From assembly GCA_902386205.1 (NCBI GenBank), contig CABMIH010000029.1, positions 1-40,272 on the forward strand: a DNA stretch of 40,272 nucleotides, in the 5' to 3' direction. Shown here piece after piece: positions 7,115 to 14,562 of the stretch (position 1 is the stretch's first letter; every line of letters starts with the position of its first letter). The notes beneath the pieces are model-generated. The model searched no databases, was not told the origin of the DNA, and saw nothing but the letters and a program-made list of their open reading frames with translations. A program made the translations under genes and the position numbers. This DNA comes from an uncultured archaeon (lineage in GTDB: Archaea; Halobacteriota; Methanosarcinia; Methanosarcinales; Methanoperedenaceae).

Positions 7115-7930
7115 TCAAATCCCAATCCTTATGATAACTTCCCCACCTTCAGAAAACTGTTTGATACCATATTTCTGTGGTATTAATTTTATCCTTGGCT
7201 CATTAAAATAAAGACAGAAAGCAACCCCGCTACAATCTATCTTTTTGCCTCCTGCTATGATCTCAATCATTAAGATTTCAGGTCGAAAAAATCCCTGAGA
7301 CTTGATAATACCAAAAAATCCTTCTTCTGCGGCCACATAACCGTCAAGAAACCCGCCATCCAGGGAAAAACCCATGACATCACCGCATGTGTCGCAGTTG
7401 GCGGAAAGAAGAGAGTAACGATCATTTATTTCTTCAACACGGCATTCAAGTTCAAGGCTTCGGGATGAGGAAAGCCCGCTCCATTTGATACAGGGTTCAA
7501 GGCGCAAATTATTCGAAGCACGCAGGTAATCCCCAGGCTTCCTTACCTCCACATGCATCACCGGGTCATTCCAGAATGTGAAATAGCCGTTCCTGATAAA
7601 TGTCCCGATCCTGTCGCCTTTTGATACGGTTTTGCCTTTTGGCACGTCGGGTTTGATGTGAATTATCTTAATGACATATTTTCCCTGTCGGATCGCCAGG
7701 AGATATTCTGTAGAATTCCTGCCTTTGTATGGTGTGGGTGTTTCAAAACTCTGGATATCTATTATTTCCCCATCAACCGGTGAATACGCATCACCGCCAA
7801 ATTTTCCATAATATATATCCACGGCACTGAATGTCTTATGTGCAGCGTAAGGACTTTTCAAGAAAGAAAATCTTGAATTGTCGGGGGCAAAAATATGAAT
7901 ATCGTCATGGCTTGCTATCTTTTTCATCAT
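7115..7930 (-). CDS. M23/lysostaphin-like fold protein of unknown function
   Basis: A 271-residue protein whose central part has the layout of the M23/duplicated-hybrid-motif fold: DIYYGKFGGDAYSPVDGEI, then KGDRIGTFIRNG and a closing MHVEVRKPGDY. The usual M23 zinc ligands are only partly visible (the HVEV histidine), so peptidase activity is doubtful; a lipoyl/biotinyl-like hybrid-barrel role is an alternative. There is no signal peptide, so it is predicted cytoplasmic. A CDTCG pair in the C-terminal half could bind metal. It overlaps the upstream radical SAM gene by ATGA, so the two are probably functionally linked. Confidence 0.6.
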   Translation of the reverse strand: MMKKIASHDDIHIFAPDNSRFSFLKSPYAAHKTFSAVDIYYGKFGGDAYSPVDGEIIDIQSFETPTPYKGRNSTEYLLAIRQGKYVIKIIHIKPDVPKGKTVSKGDRIGTFIRNGYFTFWNDPVMHVEVRKPGDYLRASNNLRLEPCIKWSGLSSSRSLELECRVEEINDRYSLLSANCDTCGDVMGFSLDGGFLDGYVAAEEGFFGIIKSQGFFRPEILMIEIIAGGKKIDCSGVAFCLYFNEPRIKLIPQKYGIKQFSEGGEVIIRIGI

Positions 7931-8874
7931 ATCACTTTATAAGAACAGCACATTTTAGGGATCTCTTTGATATCCAGTCCAAGCTGCATGCTCGTTTCAT
8001 AGGCTTTTCTTGAAGGTACCGCTATCCTGTCGATGCCGCTCAATATCGCATACATATCAAGGATCGAGCGATAACGTCCCCCCGGCCGCACACAGCTTAA
8101 CGAAACGGGGACGTCGAACATCTCCCGCGCCTTTGTTATGACCCTGGCAACGTCACATATATCAGGCGGAGGGGTTCCTTGGGACAACGTCCTCTCAGTC
8201 GGGATGAAAACAACTATCACTATCACTGCGGGGTTGAATTTCTTAATTATTTCAAGGGCCCTGAATTCTCCTCTTAACTGGCCTTTATGCAATCCTGTAA
8301 TGATATGCGGAGCAAGCGGGATACCTGCTGATGATAATTCCCTCAGCGTCCGTTCATAATCCTCTACCCCGGCATCAAGGCCCAGGATATCGTGTATGGT
8401 ATCATCGTCCCCGATTACGTCAACGAGTGCCATATCAAGGTAATCCGAAAGCAGGCGGGCCTGGAAGCTGTTGACAATCCCCGTATGCGCGCTGATGTTA
8501 AGTCCTGTATCCTTCCTGATCTCCCGGATGGTTCCAGAGAACCTGTAAGTTGGAACACTACCGGCCGGGGCGCTTCCCCCGCTTAACAGTATCCCTTTTG
8601 ACCCTTTAGCCGCCAGGTTACATGCCAAGGAATATAAGTTCCCGAGAGAGCCGTCCAGCATGTGGCGCAGGTAATGCGAATTGCAATGCCAGCACTCAAG
8701 AGAGCATTGACTTCCTGTAAGAGATACAGGGGTAAAAGGCTCCCTGAAGAAACGGATGTCGTTCCCGAAGAGCTCCAGCCTGCGCGCAAACGCCCTGTGC
8801 ATGGATTCCCGTGTGCATGAATCGAGTTCCAGCGCATCGATCAGGTTCCTGGCCGGGTGCTCTCCGTAATGCAT
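7927..8874 (-). CDS. Radical SAM protein (BioB/LipS-like region), substrate unknown
   Basis: A 315-residue enzyme with the radical SAM cluster motif CSLECWHC (Cys57, Cys61, Cys64), a glycine-rich SAM loop (KGILLSGGSAP), and an overall TIM-barrel pattern. The compact length without a large accessory domain resembles biotin-synthase-like and archaeal lipoate-synthase (LipS) enzymes, but I cannot assign it. The C-terminus ends with a CC pair (PKMCCSY) that could ligate an auxiliary cluster. A TATA box (CTTATATAG) lies about 26 bp before the ATG, implying a nearly leaderless mRNA. Coupled by ATGA to the M23-like gene. Confidence 0.75.
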   Translation of the reverse strand: MHYGEHPARNLIDALELDSCTRESMHRAFARRLELFGNDIRFFREPFTPVSLTGSQCSLECWHCNSHYLRHMLDGSLGNLYSLACNLAAKGSKGILLSGGSAPAGSVPTYRFSGTIREIRKDTGLNISAHTGIVNSFQARLLSDYLDMALVDVIGDDDTIHDILGLDAGVEDYERTLRELSSAGIPLAPHIITGLHKGQLRGEFRALEIIKKFNPAVIVIVVFIPTERTLSQGTPPPDICDVARVITKAREMFDVPVSLSCVRPGGRYRSILDMYAILSGIDRIAVPSRKAYETSMQLGLDIKEIPKMCCSYKVI

Positions 8875-8982
8875 ATAATAGCTTTAGTGGTTTTGCTATA
8901 TAAGAAATTATCCGGCTGTTAGCCTGACTTTCTGTAGTTTAAGGATATGGATTAAATTGAATAACTGCAATTCTGTCATTTT

Positions 8983-9282
8983 TCATGATTCCAGCAGCCT
9001 TTCAACATATTCCAGCGACTTCTGCTGCTGTCTTAAACTCACGTTCCCCTTTATCCCATGTTCCATAAGCAGATCAAGCATCTCTCTCGGGCTTACATCT
9101 GCAAGCTCTGAAGCCTCTCTTAAAGTTACCTTCTTATCCCTGTACAGATTTACGGCATACTCTCTCAAACCGAGCTTGATAAGCTGTCTTATGGCGTCAG
9201 ATTCGTCCACATCTTCTTTCTTTGCGCGATATCCTATCCTCGCAGATAGATCTTCAGGTAAACGTATTGTTTTAGTTATCAT
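8983..9282 (-). CDS. UPF0175-type antitoxin
   Basis: A 99-residue protein with an N-terminal ribbon-helix-helix-like segment (MITKTIRLPEDLSARIGYRA) and a C-terminal helical region (KVTLREASELADVSPREMLD) typical of UPF0175 proteins, which pair with PIN-like toxins. The start overlaps the end of the toxin gene by 11 nt, so expression is coupled. It would bind both the promoter and the toxin. The toxin-first order is the reverse of classical VapBC but is seen with this family. Confidence 0.75.
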   Translation of the reverse strand: MITKTIRLPEDLSARIGYRAKKEDVDESDAIRQLIKLGLREYAVNLYRDKKVTLREASELADVSPREMLDLLMEHGIKGNVSLRQQQKSLEYVERLLES

Positions 9283-9751
9283 TCTCTACCTCATCCATGG
9301 CCAAATGGTATTCTTCATCTGAAATAAATTCCTTCAAATTTCCTAAAAGTTCTCTTGATTCGCCTTTTTTGATCGCCCCTTTCTTTAGGAGGAATACAAT
9401 AATTGATGCCGGAGTTAAATAAGGTATATTGAGATTCTCAAGAAGATTTAGGAATTTGGCATCATCGCTTGATATCGCAGACGAGCTATCGTGCAGCATC
9501 AATACCTGAGCTTCACCACCTTTGATTCCCAGGCTTTTTACGAACGAGTTATTGGGAGGATTTTTTACCTTCAATAGGCCCCTATTAACATTCTCATGAA
9601 TTTTTATTGCATCGGGGAATTTGTTTTTGTTCTCCGTTGTTTCATTCATTACTGATGGCGGAATGCATACTTCTATATTATTAAGGACAATCTCTTTGGC
9701 GCCAGCTTTTGTCAGTTTGATCAATGAGTCTGAGTCCATCACGAGTTTCAT
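9272..9751 (-). CDS. PIN-domain-like toxin (DUF3368/VapC-type RNase)
   Basis: A 159-residue protein with PIN-fold acidic residues: Asp near the N-terminus (MDSDSLIKL), a Glu in SVMNETTE, GIKGGEAQVLML in the middle and an SSDDAKFLNLLE segment. These are the features of metal-dependent RNases of the VapC/DUF3368 type. ATG 9751 is chosen over an upstream in-frame start because MKLVMDSDSLI is the normal N-terminus. It forms a toxin-antitoxin pair with the overlapping downstream UPF0175 gene. Confidence 0.75.
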   Translation of the reverse strand: MKLVMDSDSLIKLTKAGAKEIVLNNIEVCIPPSVMNETTENKNKFPDAIKIHENVNRGLLKVKNPPNNSFVKSLGIKGGEAQVLMLHDSSSAISSDDAKFLNLLENLNIPYLTPASIIVFLLKKGAIKKGESRELLGNLKEFISDEEYHLAMDEVENDN

Positions 9752-9845
9752 GTATTCTAATGTATTAATTGCAATACATAAGACTTTCGTTATGATGAGT
9801 GTGCTTAGAGCCCAAAACCAATATATCCACATTTCTTCATCTGTT

Positions 9846-10001
9846 ATGTTGAAGGTCTATGGAAAAGACAATGAGATTGAAATGAAAAAAATTGAAAGCA
9901 CAGAGCCGTTATCACTTAAGGATTTGAAAGGTCTTGGCAAGGAAATATGGAAAGAAGTCGATGTTGAAGAGTATATTAAAAAGGAGCGGGAGAGCTGGTG
10001 A
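9846..10001 (+). CDS. Orphan antitoxin-like ORF (51 aa)
   Basis: The frame encodes a short charged protein whose tail (EVDVEEYIKKERESW) is typical of small archaeal antitoxins. The start could be ATG 9846 or the upstream ATGs at 9792/9795; none has a clear ribosome-binding site. A GTG overlaps the stop (TGGTGA), just where a partner PIN toxin would begin, but that frame stops after seven codons (VNSKSPT). This looks like an antitoxin whose toxin has been lost by a deletion near 10020. It is divergent from the intact toxin-antitoxin pair next door. Confidence 0.45.
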   Translation: MLKVYGKDNEIEMKKIESTEPLSLKDLKGLGKEIWKEVDVEEYIKKERESW

Positions 10002-10080
10002 ACTCTAAAAGTCCGACTTGACACAATGTGCGAATTCTTAAATCCAAGTGAAATTAAATGCCTCGTTTCAATGATCCGGG

Positions 10081-10797
10081 CTACCTCTTCACATTCCCCG
10101 CATGCAGCCCGCATTCCTTCTTTGTCGCATCCTCCCACCACCAGCGCCCTTCGCGCTCATGCTGGCCTGGAAGCACCGCCCGCGTGCACGGCTCGCACCC
10201 GATGCTGACAAATCCCTTTTCATGCAACTTGTTATAAGGGACATTGTTCTCCCTGATGTAATCCAAATCCTGCTTTGAACTCCAGTTCGCAAGCGGATTG
10301 AATTTTACAAGATTGCCGCTTCCGAAAGTGGGGTCTTTCTGGATCACGGGCACGTTCGCTCTTGTCCCCGGGCTCTGGTCTTTGCGCTGTCCTGTTATCC
10401 AGGCATCTACCGTATTGAGGGCGCGCTTGAGAGGGTCAACCTTTCGCACGTCGCAGCATTCCTTATGGCCGTCTTTATAGAAAGAGAACAAACCTTTTTC
10501 TTTTACGAGCTTTTCCGTAGCATCGCGATTAGCAAAGAAAACCTCGACATTGATATTGTAAGCATTCCTCACCTCTTCGATGAACTGGTAGGTCTCAGGA
10601 TGCAGGCGCCCCGTATCAAGAGTAAAAACCCGGAAGTTCTTGCCTGTTTTTTTTGCCATATCGACCAGCACCACATCCTCAGCCCCGCTGAACGAGATGG
10701 CGATGTTCTTGAAATTTCCAAGAGCTAATCCTATGATCTCCTGCGGAGAACTATTATCGTAATCTTTTGCTAATTTTTCAATATTAAATTCTGGCAT
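10081..10797 (-). CDS. cysH: Phosphoadenylyl-/adenylyl-sulfate reductase, CysH type
   Basis: A 238-residue thiol-dependent reductase that converts APS or PAPS to sulfite. The PP-loop motif is [14 protein letters not shown] and the conserved [12 protein letters not shown] follows. Two cysteine pairs (HKECCDVRK and GCEPCTRA) ligate a [4Fe-4S] cluster, which points to APS rather than PAPS as substrate. The catalytic cysteine is in KKECGLHAG near the C-terminus. It follows the sulfite reductase gene by 9 nt in an assimilatory sulfate-reduction operon. No ATP sulfurylase lies within the window. Confidence 0.9.
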   Translation of the reverse strand: MPEFNIEKLAKDYDNSSPQEIIGLALGNFKNIAISFSGAEDVVLVDMAKKTGKNFRVFTLDTGRLHPETYQFIEEVRNAYNINVEVFFANRDATEKLVKEKGLFSFYKDGHKECCDVRKVDPLKRALNTVDAWITGQRKDQSPGTRANVPVIQKDPTFGSGNLVKFNPLANWSSKQDLDYIRENNVPYNKLHEKGFVSIGCEPCTRAVLPGQHEREGRWWWEDATKKECGLHAGNVKR

Positions 10798-10806
10798 ATA
10801 TTCACC

Positions 10807-11664
10807 CTATCCCAATATCTCATTCCTGAAGGTCTCAAACCCCACGCGGTCAAGGCAATCGCCAAACCTTTCGCCTACGTGGGTATTCTTTTTTGACCAG
10901 TTGATTATTTTCCTGAATATTGCGATCGCTTCCTGCGGGGATTTCGCATCTACCATTTCTTTCCCGAGCTTCGGATGCTTCCCGATCTTCCCGCCGACAA
11001 ATATTTTATAACCTTTCCATTCTTCGGAAATCAGGTCAGTCGGGCATGCCCCGACGCAGGCGCCGCAGAGGTTGCATTTATCCCAGAGTATCTTTGCTTT
11101 ATCGTCCTCGACGACAATGGCTTTTTCAGGACACATGAATGTGCACGTCCCGCAGCCTGTGCAGTCCTCTGTATATATGGCAGGCTTAAGCACTCCCATC
11201 AACCCAAGATCGTTCTCCTGCGGCTTTGCGCACGCATTCGGGCAGCCTGTTACTGCGAATTTTATTTTTACAGGCATATCCTCTCCAAAGAACTCCTTGT
11301 CCAGCATGCCGCCCAGACTGTATGTATCGATTATGCCGTAATTGCACTCTAAGCTTCCCGGACATGAGATTATATTGCGCACGCGCGGTCCGCATGAACC
11401 CGGCGGCGTGCCGTTATCTTCAAGCTCCTTGGTGATGGCATCGAGTTGATGGATATCCACATTTGGTATCTGTATTCCCTGGCGTGTGGTGATATGAACG
11501 TATCCCGTGCCGTATTTTTTTGCCAGGCGGCTGATCCCGGAAAGCTGCTCACACGTTACATTTCCGCAGGGCATGCGCAATCTGACAACAAAAAGATCTT
11601 TTTGCCGCTGTTTCATGTAACCGGATTTTTTTAAGGATGCAACGTCAAGTTTTTCAAGGCTCAT
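10807..11664 (-). CDS. Siroheme sulfite reductase with two ferredoxin clusters, small methanogen type
   Basis: A 285-residue protein. Siroheme/[4Fe-4S] ligands appear as CPGSLEC and TGCPNACAKP. An inserted ferredoxin domain follows with two complete CxxCxxCxxxCP motifs (CTGCGTCTFMCP and CNLCGACVGACP). This is the compact, single-gene dissimilatory-like sulfite reductase known from methanogens, reducing sulfite to sulfide by six electrons, presumably from ferredoxin. First gene of the operon with the CysH-type reductase. It does not carry the F420H2-oxidising domain of Fsr. Related enzymes can also reduce nitrite, so substrate is inferred from the neighbour. Confidence 0.88.
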   Translation of the reverse strand: MSLEKLDVASLKKSGYMKQRQKDLFVVRLRMPCGNVTCEQLSGISRLAKKYGTGYVHITTRQGIQIPNVDIHQLDAITKELEDNGTPPGSCGPRVRNIISCPGSLECNYGIIDTYSLGGMLDKEFFGEDMPVKIKFAVTGCPNACAKPQENDLGLMGVLKPAIYTEDCTGCGTCTFMCPEKAIVVEDDKAKILWDKCNLCGACVGACPTDLISEEWKGYKIFVGGKIGKHPKLGKEMVDAKSPQEAIAIFRKIINWSKKNTHVGERFGDCLDRVGFETFRNEILG

Positions 11665-11677
11665 GGTAATCCTCGAT

Positions 11678-11731
11678 ATTCTGGATGATATTTATAATTC
11701 TGGATGTTGCTTAATAATTAAGGCTTAAATA
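11678..11731 (-). promoter_or_regulatory. Sulfite reductase promoter with direct repeats and palindrome
   Basis: Reading the minus strand, a TATA-like ATTTAAG lies at 11730-11724. It is followed by the perfect palindrome CTTAATAATTAAG (11722-11710). Two exact copies of ATTCTGGATG (plus-strand sense, 11697-11706 and 11678-11687) are spaced 19 bp apart, about two helix turns. The repeats fall at or just after the expected transcription start, a usual place for a repressor operator. Confidence 0.45.
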
Positions 11732-11845
11732 TACCTGATGATTGAGGCAATATCTGTTAATTATGGATTGCTGGAATCAGCAATTCATTCATCTATCGGA
11801 TATGTCGCTCCTGAAAAATTTGGAAAGCACTCCATTATAATTTAA

Positions 11846-12235
11846 TCATTCTATTATTATTTTATATACCTTCTTATCCACAGCTTCTTTTTCCCATGGT
11901 CTCTTGTATATAAATACTATTTCGGTTTCCCCATTCTTTATAGCTTGAAATTCAAATCTTTCTTTGCCACCTGCTCCTACACTTTTTGATGATGGCTCGA
12001 ATTTTTTCCAATTTAATTTAATATAATTTGTATCAAGCTGAGATTCCCACGTATATCCAGTAGTTGGATTTCCATTAAAAAATATTGTAAAATTCTCTCC
12101 ATGTTTAATTTTCAATGTTGCCATCTCATCACCTCGAAGCTCAGTCTGTCTTTGTTCTTGTATTACGATTGCTATGATAAAAATAAGGAATAAAATAACA
12201 CCTATTATATATAAGTTTCTTAAAGATATAGGCAT
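11846..12235 (-). CDS. Chagasin-type cysteine protease inhibitor (I42), possibly membrane-anchored
   Basis: A 129-residue protein with the three chagasin binding loops: NPTTGYTW, GAGGKERFEF and YKRPWE. The long form (ATG 12235) begins with one membrane segment (LYIIGVILFLIFIIAIVI) after an arginine, predicted to place the inhibitor outside the cell. An internal ATG at 12124 has a much better ribosome-binding site (GAGGTGAT, 12135-12128) and would give a 92-residue cytosolic form containing all three loops. Both forms may be made. Its likely target is the C1A protease encoded 0.8 kb away in the same orientation. Confidence 0.85.
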   Translation of the reverse strand: MPISLRNLYIIGVILFLIFIIAIVIQEQRQTELRGDEMATLKIKHGENFTIFFNGNPTTGYTWESQLDTNYIKLNWKKFEPSSKSVGAGGKERFEFQAIKNGETEIVFIYKRPWEKEAVDKKVYKIIIE

Positions 12236-12341
12236 TCGCTAAATATAAAATAGCTTTGTAGTGTATATATATTATTGGATTTTCAACCGTTAGAAACACT
12301 TAAATATGGTCAGCACCCAATGATTTATAGGAGATGTTGAT
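12236..12341. promoter_or_regulatory. Divergent promoter between chagasin and propeptide-like genes
   Basis: TA-rich ATATATATA near 12262-12272 sits about 30 bp before the long-form chagasin ATG on the minus strand. ACTTAAATATGG near 12297-12308 serves as TATA box for the plus-strand gene at 12342, which also has AGGAGATG (12329-12336) as ribosome-binding site. The shared 106-bp spacer means two candidate inhibitors of one protease can be co-regulated. Confidence 0.45.
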
Positions 12342-12539
12342 ATGACCGAAGAAGAGCTTTCTGAAGAAGAAATACAAAAAGAGATAGAGAAGAAAAAGTT
12401 GCGATGGAAAGCTGGTAAGACAAGTATGTCTGAACTATCACCTGAAGAACAGAGAAAGAGATTGGGGATCATACCTACAAAAGAGCAAGAGGAGTTAATC
12501 CAAGAAAAGGCTAGAAAAAAGAAAAAAGGCGAGGAGTAG
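12342..12539 (+). CDS. Standalone protease-propeptide-like protein (65 aa)
   Basis: A highly charged, helical 65-residue protein. Residues about 8-45 align with residues about 9-50 of the nearby cysteine protease: KKKLRWKAGKTSMSELSPEE here against KEKKIRWQAERTSVSGLSEQ there, then K-x-LG in both. Papain-family propeptides block the active site, and free propeptide-like proteins (CTLA-2/BCPI type) act as inhibitors in other organisms, so an inhibitor or chaperone role is a reasonable inference. Strong ribosome-binding site AGGAGATG. It ends 2 nt before the convergent C-terminal-domain gene. Confidence 0.75.
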   Translation: MTEEELSEEEIQKEIEKKKLRWKAGKTSMSELSPEEQRKRLGIIPTKEQEELIQEKARKKKKGEE

Positions 12540-12541
12540 TC

Positions 12542-12994
12542 TTAGAACTGCTTCCAACACCTCAAATAGTAAATAACATCGTTGTCATCATACCATACAT
12601 ACAGCCACGTTGCTTCCATGATGACTTTTGCGATACCAACTATTTCAGCATCGCTGAGATATTTGTATTGCCATGTATCCCCCACATAAGCCCACAATAC
12701 CCTGTAATCAGAGTTGCAATCGTAATCAATCAACACATAAGAAGCCCAGCCTTCGCCAGCCCCAGCAGTTCGGCCTGCCCTTGGAGCTCCGGGGGGGACC
12801 TTCTCCGTCGCTTTAAGGGGTGGAGCTTCAGGTAGAGCTACTTTTGGAATCCTGCTGGCAGGACCCTTCTTTTTCTCTGCCACCTTGGGAGGTGGGGCTT
12901 CAGGTAGAGCTACCTTTCTAGCACCAGCCGCTGCACGCTGTTGTTTCAATTTATTTGCTAATTCTTTCATAATAGTTTCTTCAGTTTTATCCAT
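12542..12994 (-). CDS. Standalone copy of the protease C-terminal domain with Pro/Ala-rich linker
   Basis: A 150-residue protein. Residues 1-25 are a charged helix. Residues 26-80 are a low-complexity Pro/Ala/Lys linker containing the repeat PKVALPEAPP/KVALPEAPPL. Residues 81-150 match residues 300-367 of the cysteine protease encoded just upstream (shared blocks DYDCNSD, RVLWAY, YKYL, GIAK). The two genes are also very similar at the DNA level there, so this is a tandem duplication. ATG 12994 follows AGGAGACGA and lies 22 nt after the protease stop, in one operon. The domain's function is unknown; substrate or partner binding is inferred. Confidence 0.8.
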   Translation of the reverse strand: MDKTEETIMKELANKLKQQRAAAGARKVALPEAPPPKVAEKKKGPASRIPKVALPEAPPLKATEKVPPGAPRAGRTAGAGEGWASYVLIDYDCNSDYRVLWAYVGDTWQYKYLSDAEIVGIAKVIMEATWLYVWYDDNDVIYYLRCWKQF

Positions 12995-13016
12995 GATTAT
13001 CGTCTCCTTTTTTTCT

Positions 13017-14120
13017 TTATTTTATTCCACTGATGTAGGTCAATTGATCCTCTTTCCAGTAGACATAGACACTGCACGATTCCATTAGCAACTTCGCTAT
13101 TCCCGCTACTTCGTCATCAGTGAGGTATTTGTACCGCCATGCATCCCCGGCATAAGCCCACAATACCCTGTTATCGGAGTTGCAATCATAGTCAACCAGT
13201 ATATACTGAGCGTAGCCGTTTCCCTCAGGCGATGGAACTTCCATATTCCACATTCCAAAGCCATCGTCCATACCGCATTGGCCATAGGCAATTCTGAAAT
13301 ATCCGCTTTCACCCCAGCCAGGTCCCCAGCTATTCTTGCAGATCCAGCAAGCGTTTGTATCGTCGTAACCTACAACAGATATACAATGGTAGCCTGCCAG
13401 ATCTCCATAGGCGTATTCATAGATTCCAGATGAATAGTAGAAGAAATCTTCATATACAGCCATGCCTGTAATTTGGGGCCCATTATTGGCTAGATTATCC
13501 TTCATTGTATTGACGTCTAAAGTATTGGCCCAGTTCGTAATCTTTGTGTGATCTATTCTGTCTGTCCAATCTGAACATGTGTTAGCACAGCTTACCCCTG
13601 AGTCTTGGTATGGAAAACAGTCTTCGTCAGGAACGCCGTTGTTTTTCAGGTAATTGCAGGCATCATCCATATACCAGCCTGAATTACAACAGTCTCCACA
13701 GCCACAATAGAATAGGTGTGCTTCAGATAGGTCGATGTTAATACTGGCATCATTATAAGTACGTATTTTCAGCAGCGCCTCCAGAGTTGCGACAGTACCG
13801 AAAGCCACACAAGATCCACAGCCCCCCTGGTCCTTGACTGGAGTCGTCCAATCTGCGCCATTCACGTTTCTCCAGTCTATGCTATCTGGAAGCCCAACAG
13901 CAGGTTTATATTTTAACTTTTTGATTGCACGGATTTCAGGTCTATCGAGACTCAGTCTTGAGACCATTTGTTTCTGTTTATCAGTTAGTTTGAGGCCGAG
14001 CTTCATTTTCTTCTCCTGTTCGCTCAATCCAGAAACGCTTGTTCGTTCAGCTTGCCATCTGATTTTTTTTTCTTTAATCTTTGCTCTAATTCCATTTAGA
14101 GAGGTTATTTCATTATTCAT
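13017..14120 (-). CDS. Papain-family (C1A) cysteine protease with extra C-terminal domain
   Basis: From ATG 14120 the protein has 367 residues. Residues 1-70 are a charged propeptide-like helix region. Residues 75-295 are the papain fold with oxyanion Gln98 and nucleophile Cys104 (DQGGCGSCVAF, with Val where Trp is usual), His245 (GYHCISVVGYD) and Asn263 (CKNSWGPGWG). Residues 300-367 form an extra domain repeated in the next gene. Many paired cysteines suggest disulfides, yet no signal peptide is seen, so location is uncertain. A TTG start at 14150 is possible. It is flanked by two candidate inhibitors. Confidence 0.92.
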   Translation of the reverse strand: MNNEITSLNGIRAKIKEKKIRWQAERTSVSGLSEQEKKMKLGLKLTDKQKQMVSRLSLDRPEIRAIKKLKYKPAVGLPDSIDWRNVNGADWTTPVKDQGGCGSCVAFGTVATLEALLKIRTYNDASINIDLSEAHLFYCGCGDCCNSGWYMDDACNYLKNNGVPDEDCFPYQDSGVSCANTCSDWTDRIDHTKITNWANTLDVNTMKDNLANNGPQITGMAVYEDFFYYSSGIYEYAYGDLAGYHCISVVGYDDTNACWICKNSWGPGWGESGYFRIAYGQCGMDDGFGMWNMEVPSPEGNGYAQYILVDYDCNSDNRVLWAYAGDAWRYKYLTDDEVAGIAKLLMESCSVYVYWKEDQLTYISGIK

Positions 14121-14150
14121 TCCTAATATTCCCCCTTTCTTTGTATTCAA

Positions 14151-14562
14151 CTCAGTTAAGATAAGAATACAATTGTATAATTTTTCGATTATTTGGAGCT
14201 ATGACAATCCTTTGGTGCTGATGTTGCTTTTGAAGGTACCGTGAATTTAAGTTCTATATCTACTGTGTTTGGTTTAAATTTCGGTAAAAACTATAATTTC
14301 TGCTCTGACGCTAAAATTTTCATGACCCCACTTTTCTACAATTATTCCCACCTCTTACCAAGTTCCAAGATACCTACGAATCTTGGGTATTTGGTATATG
14401 TCATGCTCATGTAAATATTTGTCGGTCGCCTGTTCCACTCAAACAATCAAAAAAACGCGGAGAAACTAAAATAAGGATGAAATACCAGCGCAAATGGGAC
14501 ATCGCTCCTCGAGAAATCAAAACATTTATACTTAATATTAGATACTGTTTTTCCTTAAGTTA
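14151..14562. other. Intergenic stretch without recognised genes
   Basis: About 410 bp between the protease gene and cofE. The protease promoter should lie at its left side on the minus strand. I see no convincing ORF with a ribosome-binding site, no strong hairpin and no repeat. Confidence 0.6.

Noticed and set aside
7105-7130. tRNA T-arm-like CGTTCAAATCCC
   Set aside because: It lies at the end of a convincing CDS, and no acceptor, D or anticodon arms can be built around it.
12342-14120. Protease-gasdermin type cell-death system
   Set aside because: No gasdermin-like or other pore-forming protein is encoded nearby; the neighbours are inhibitors and domain duplicates.
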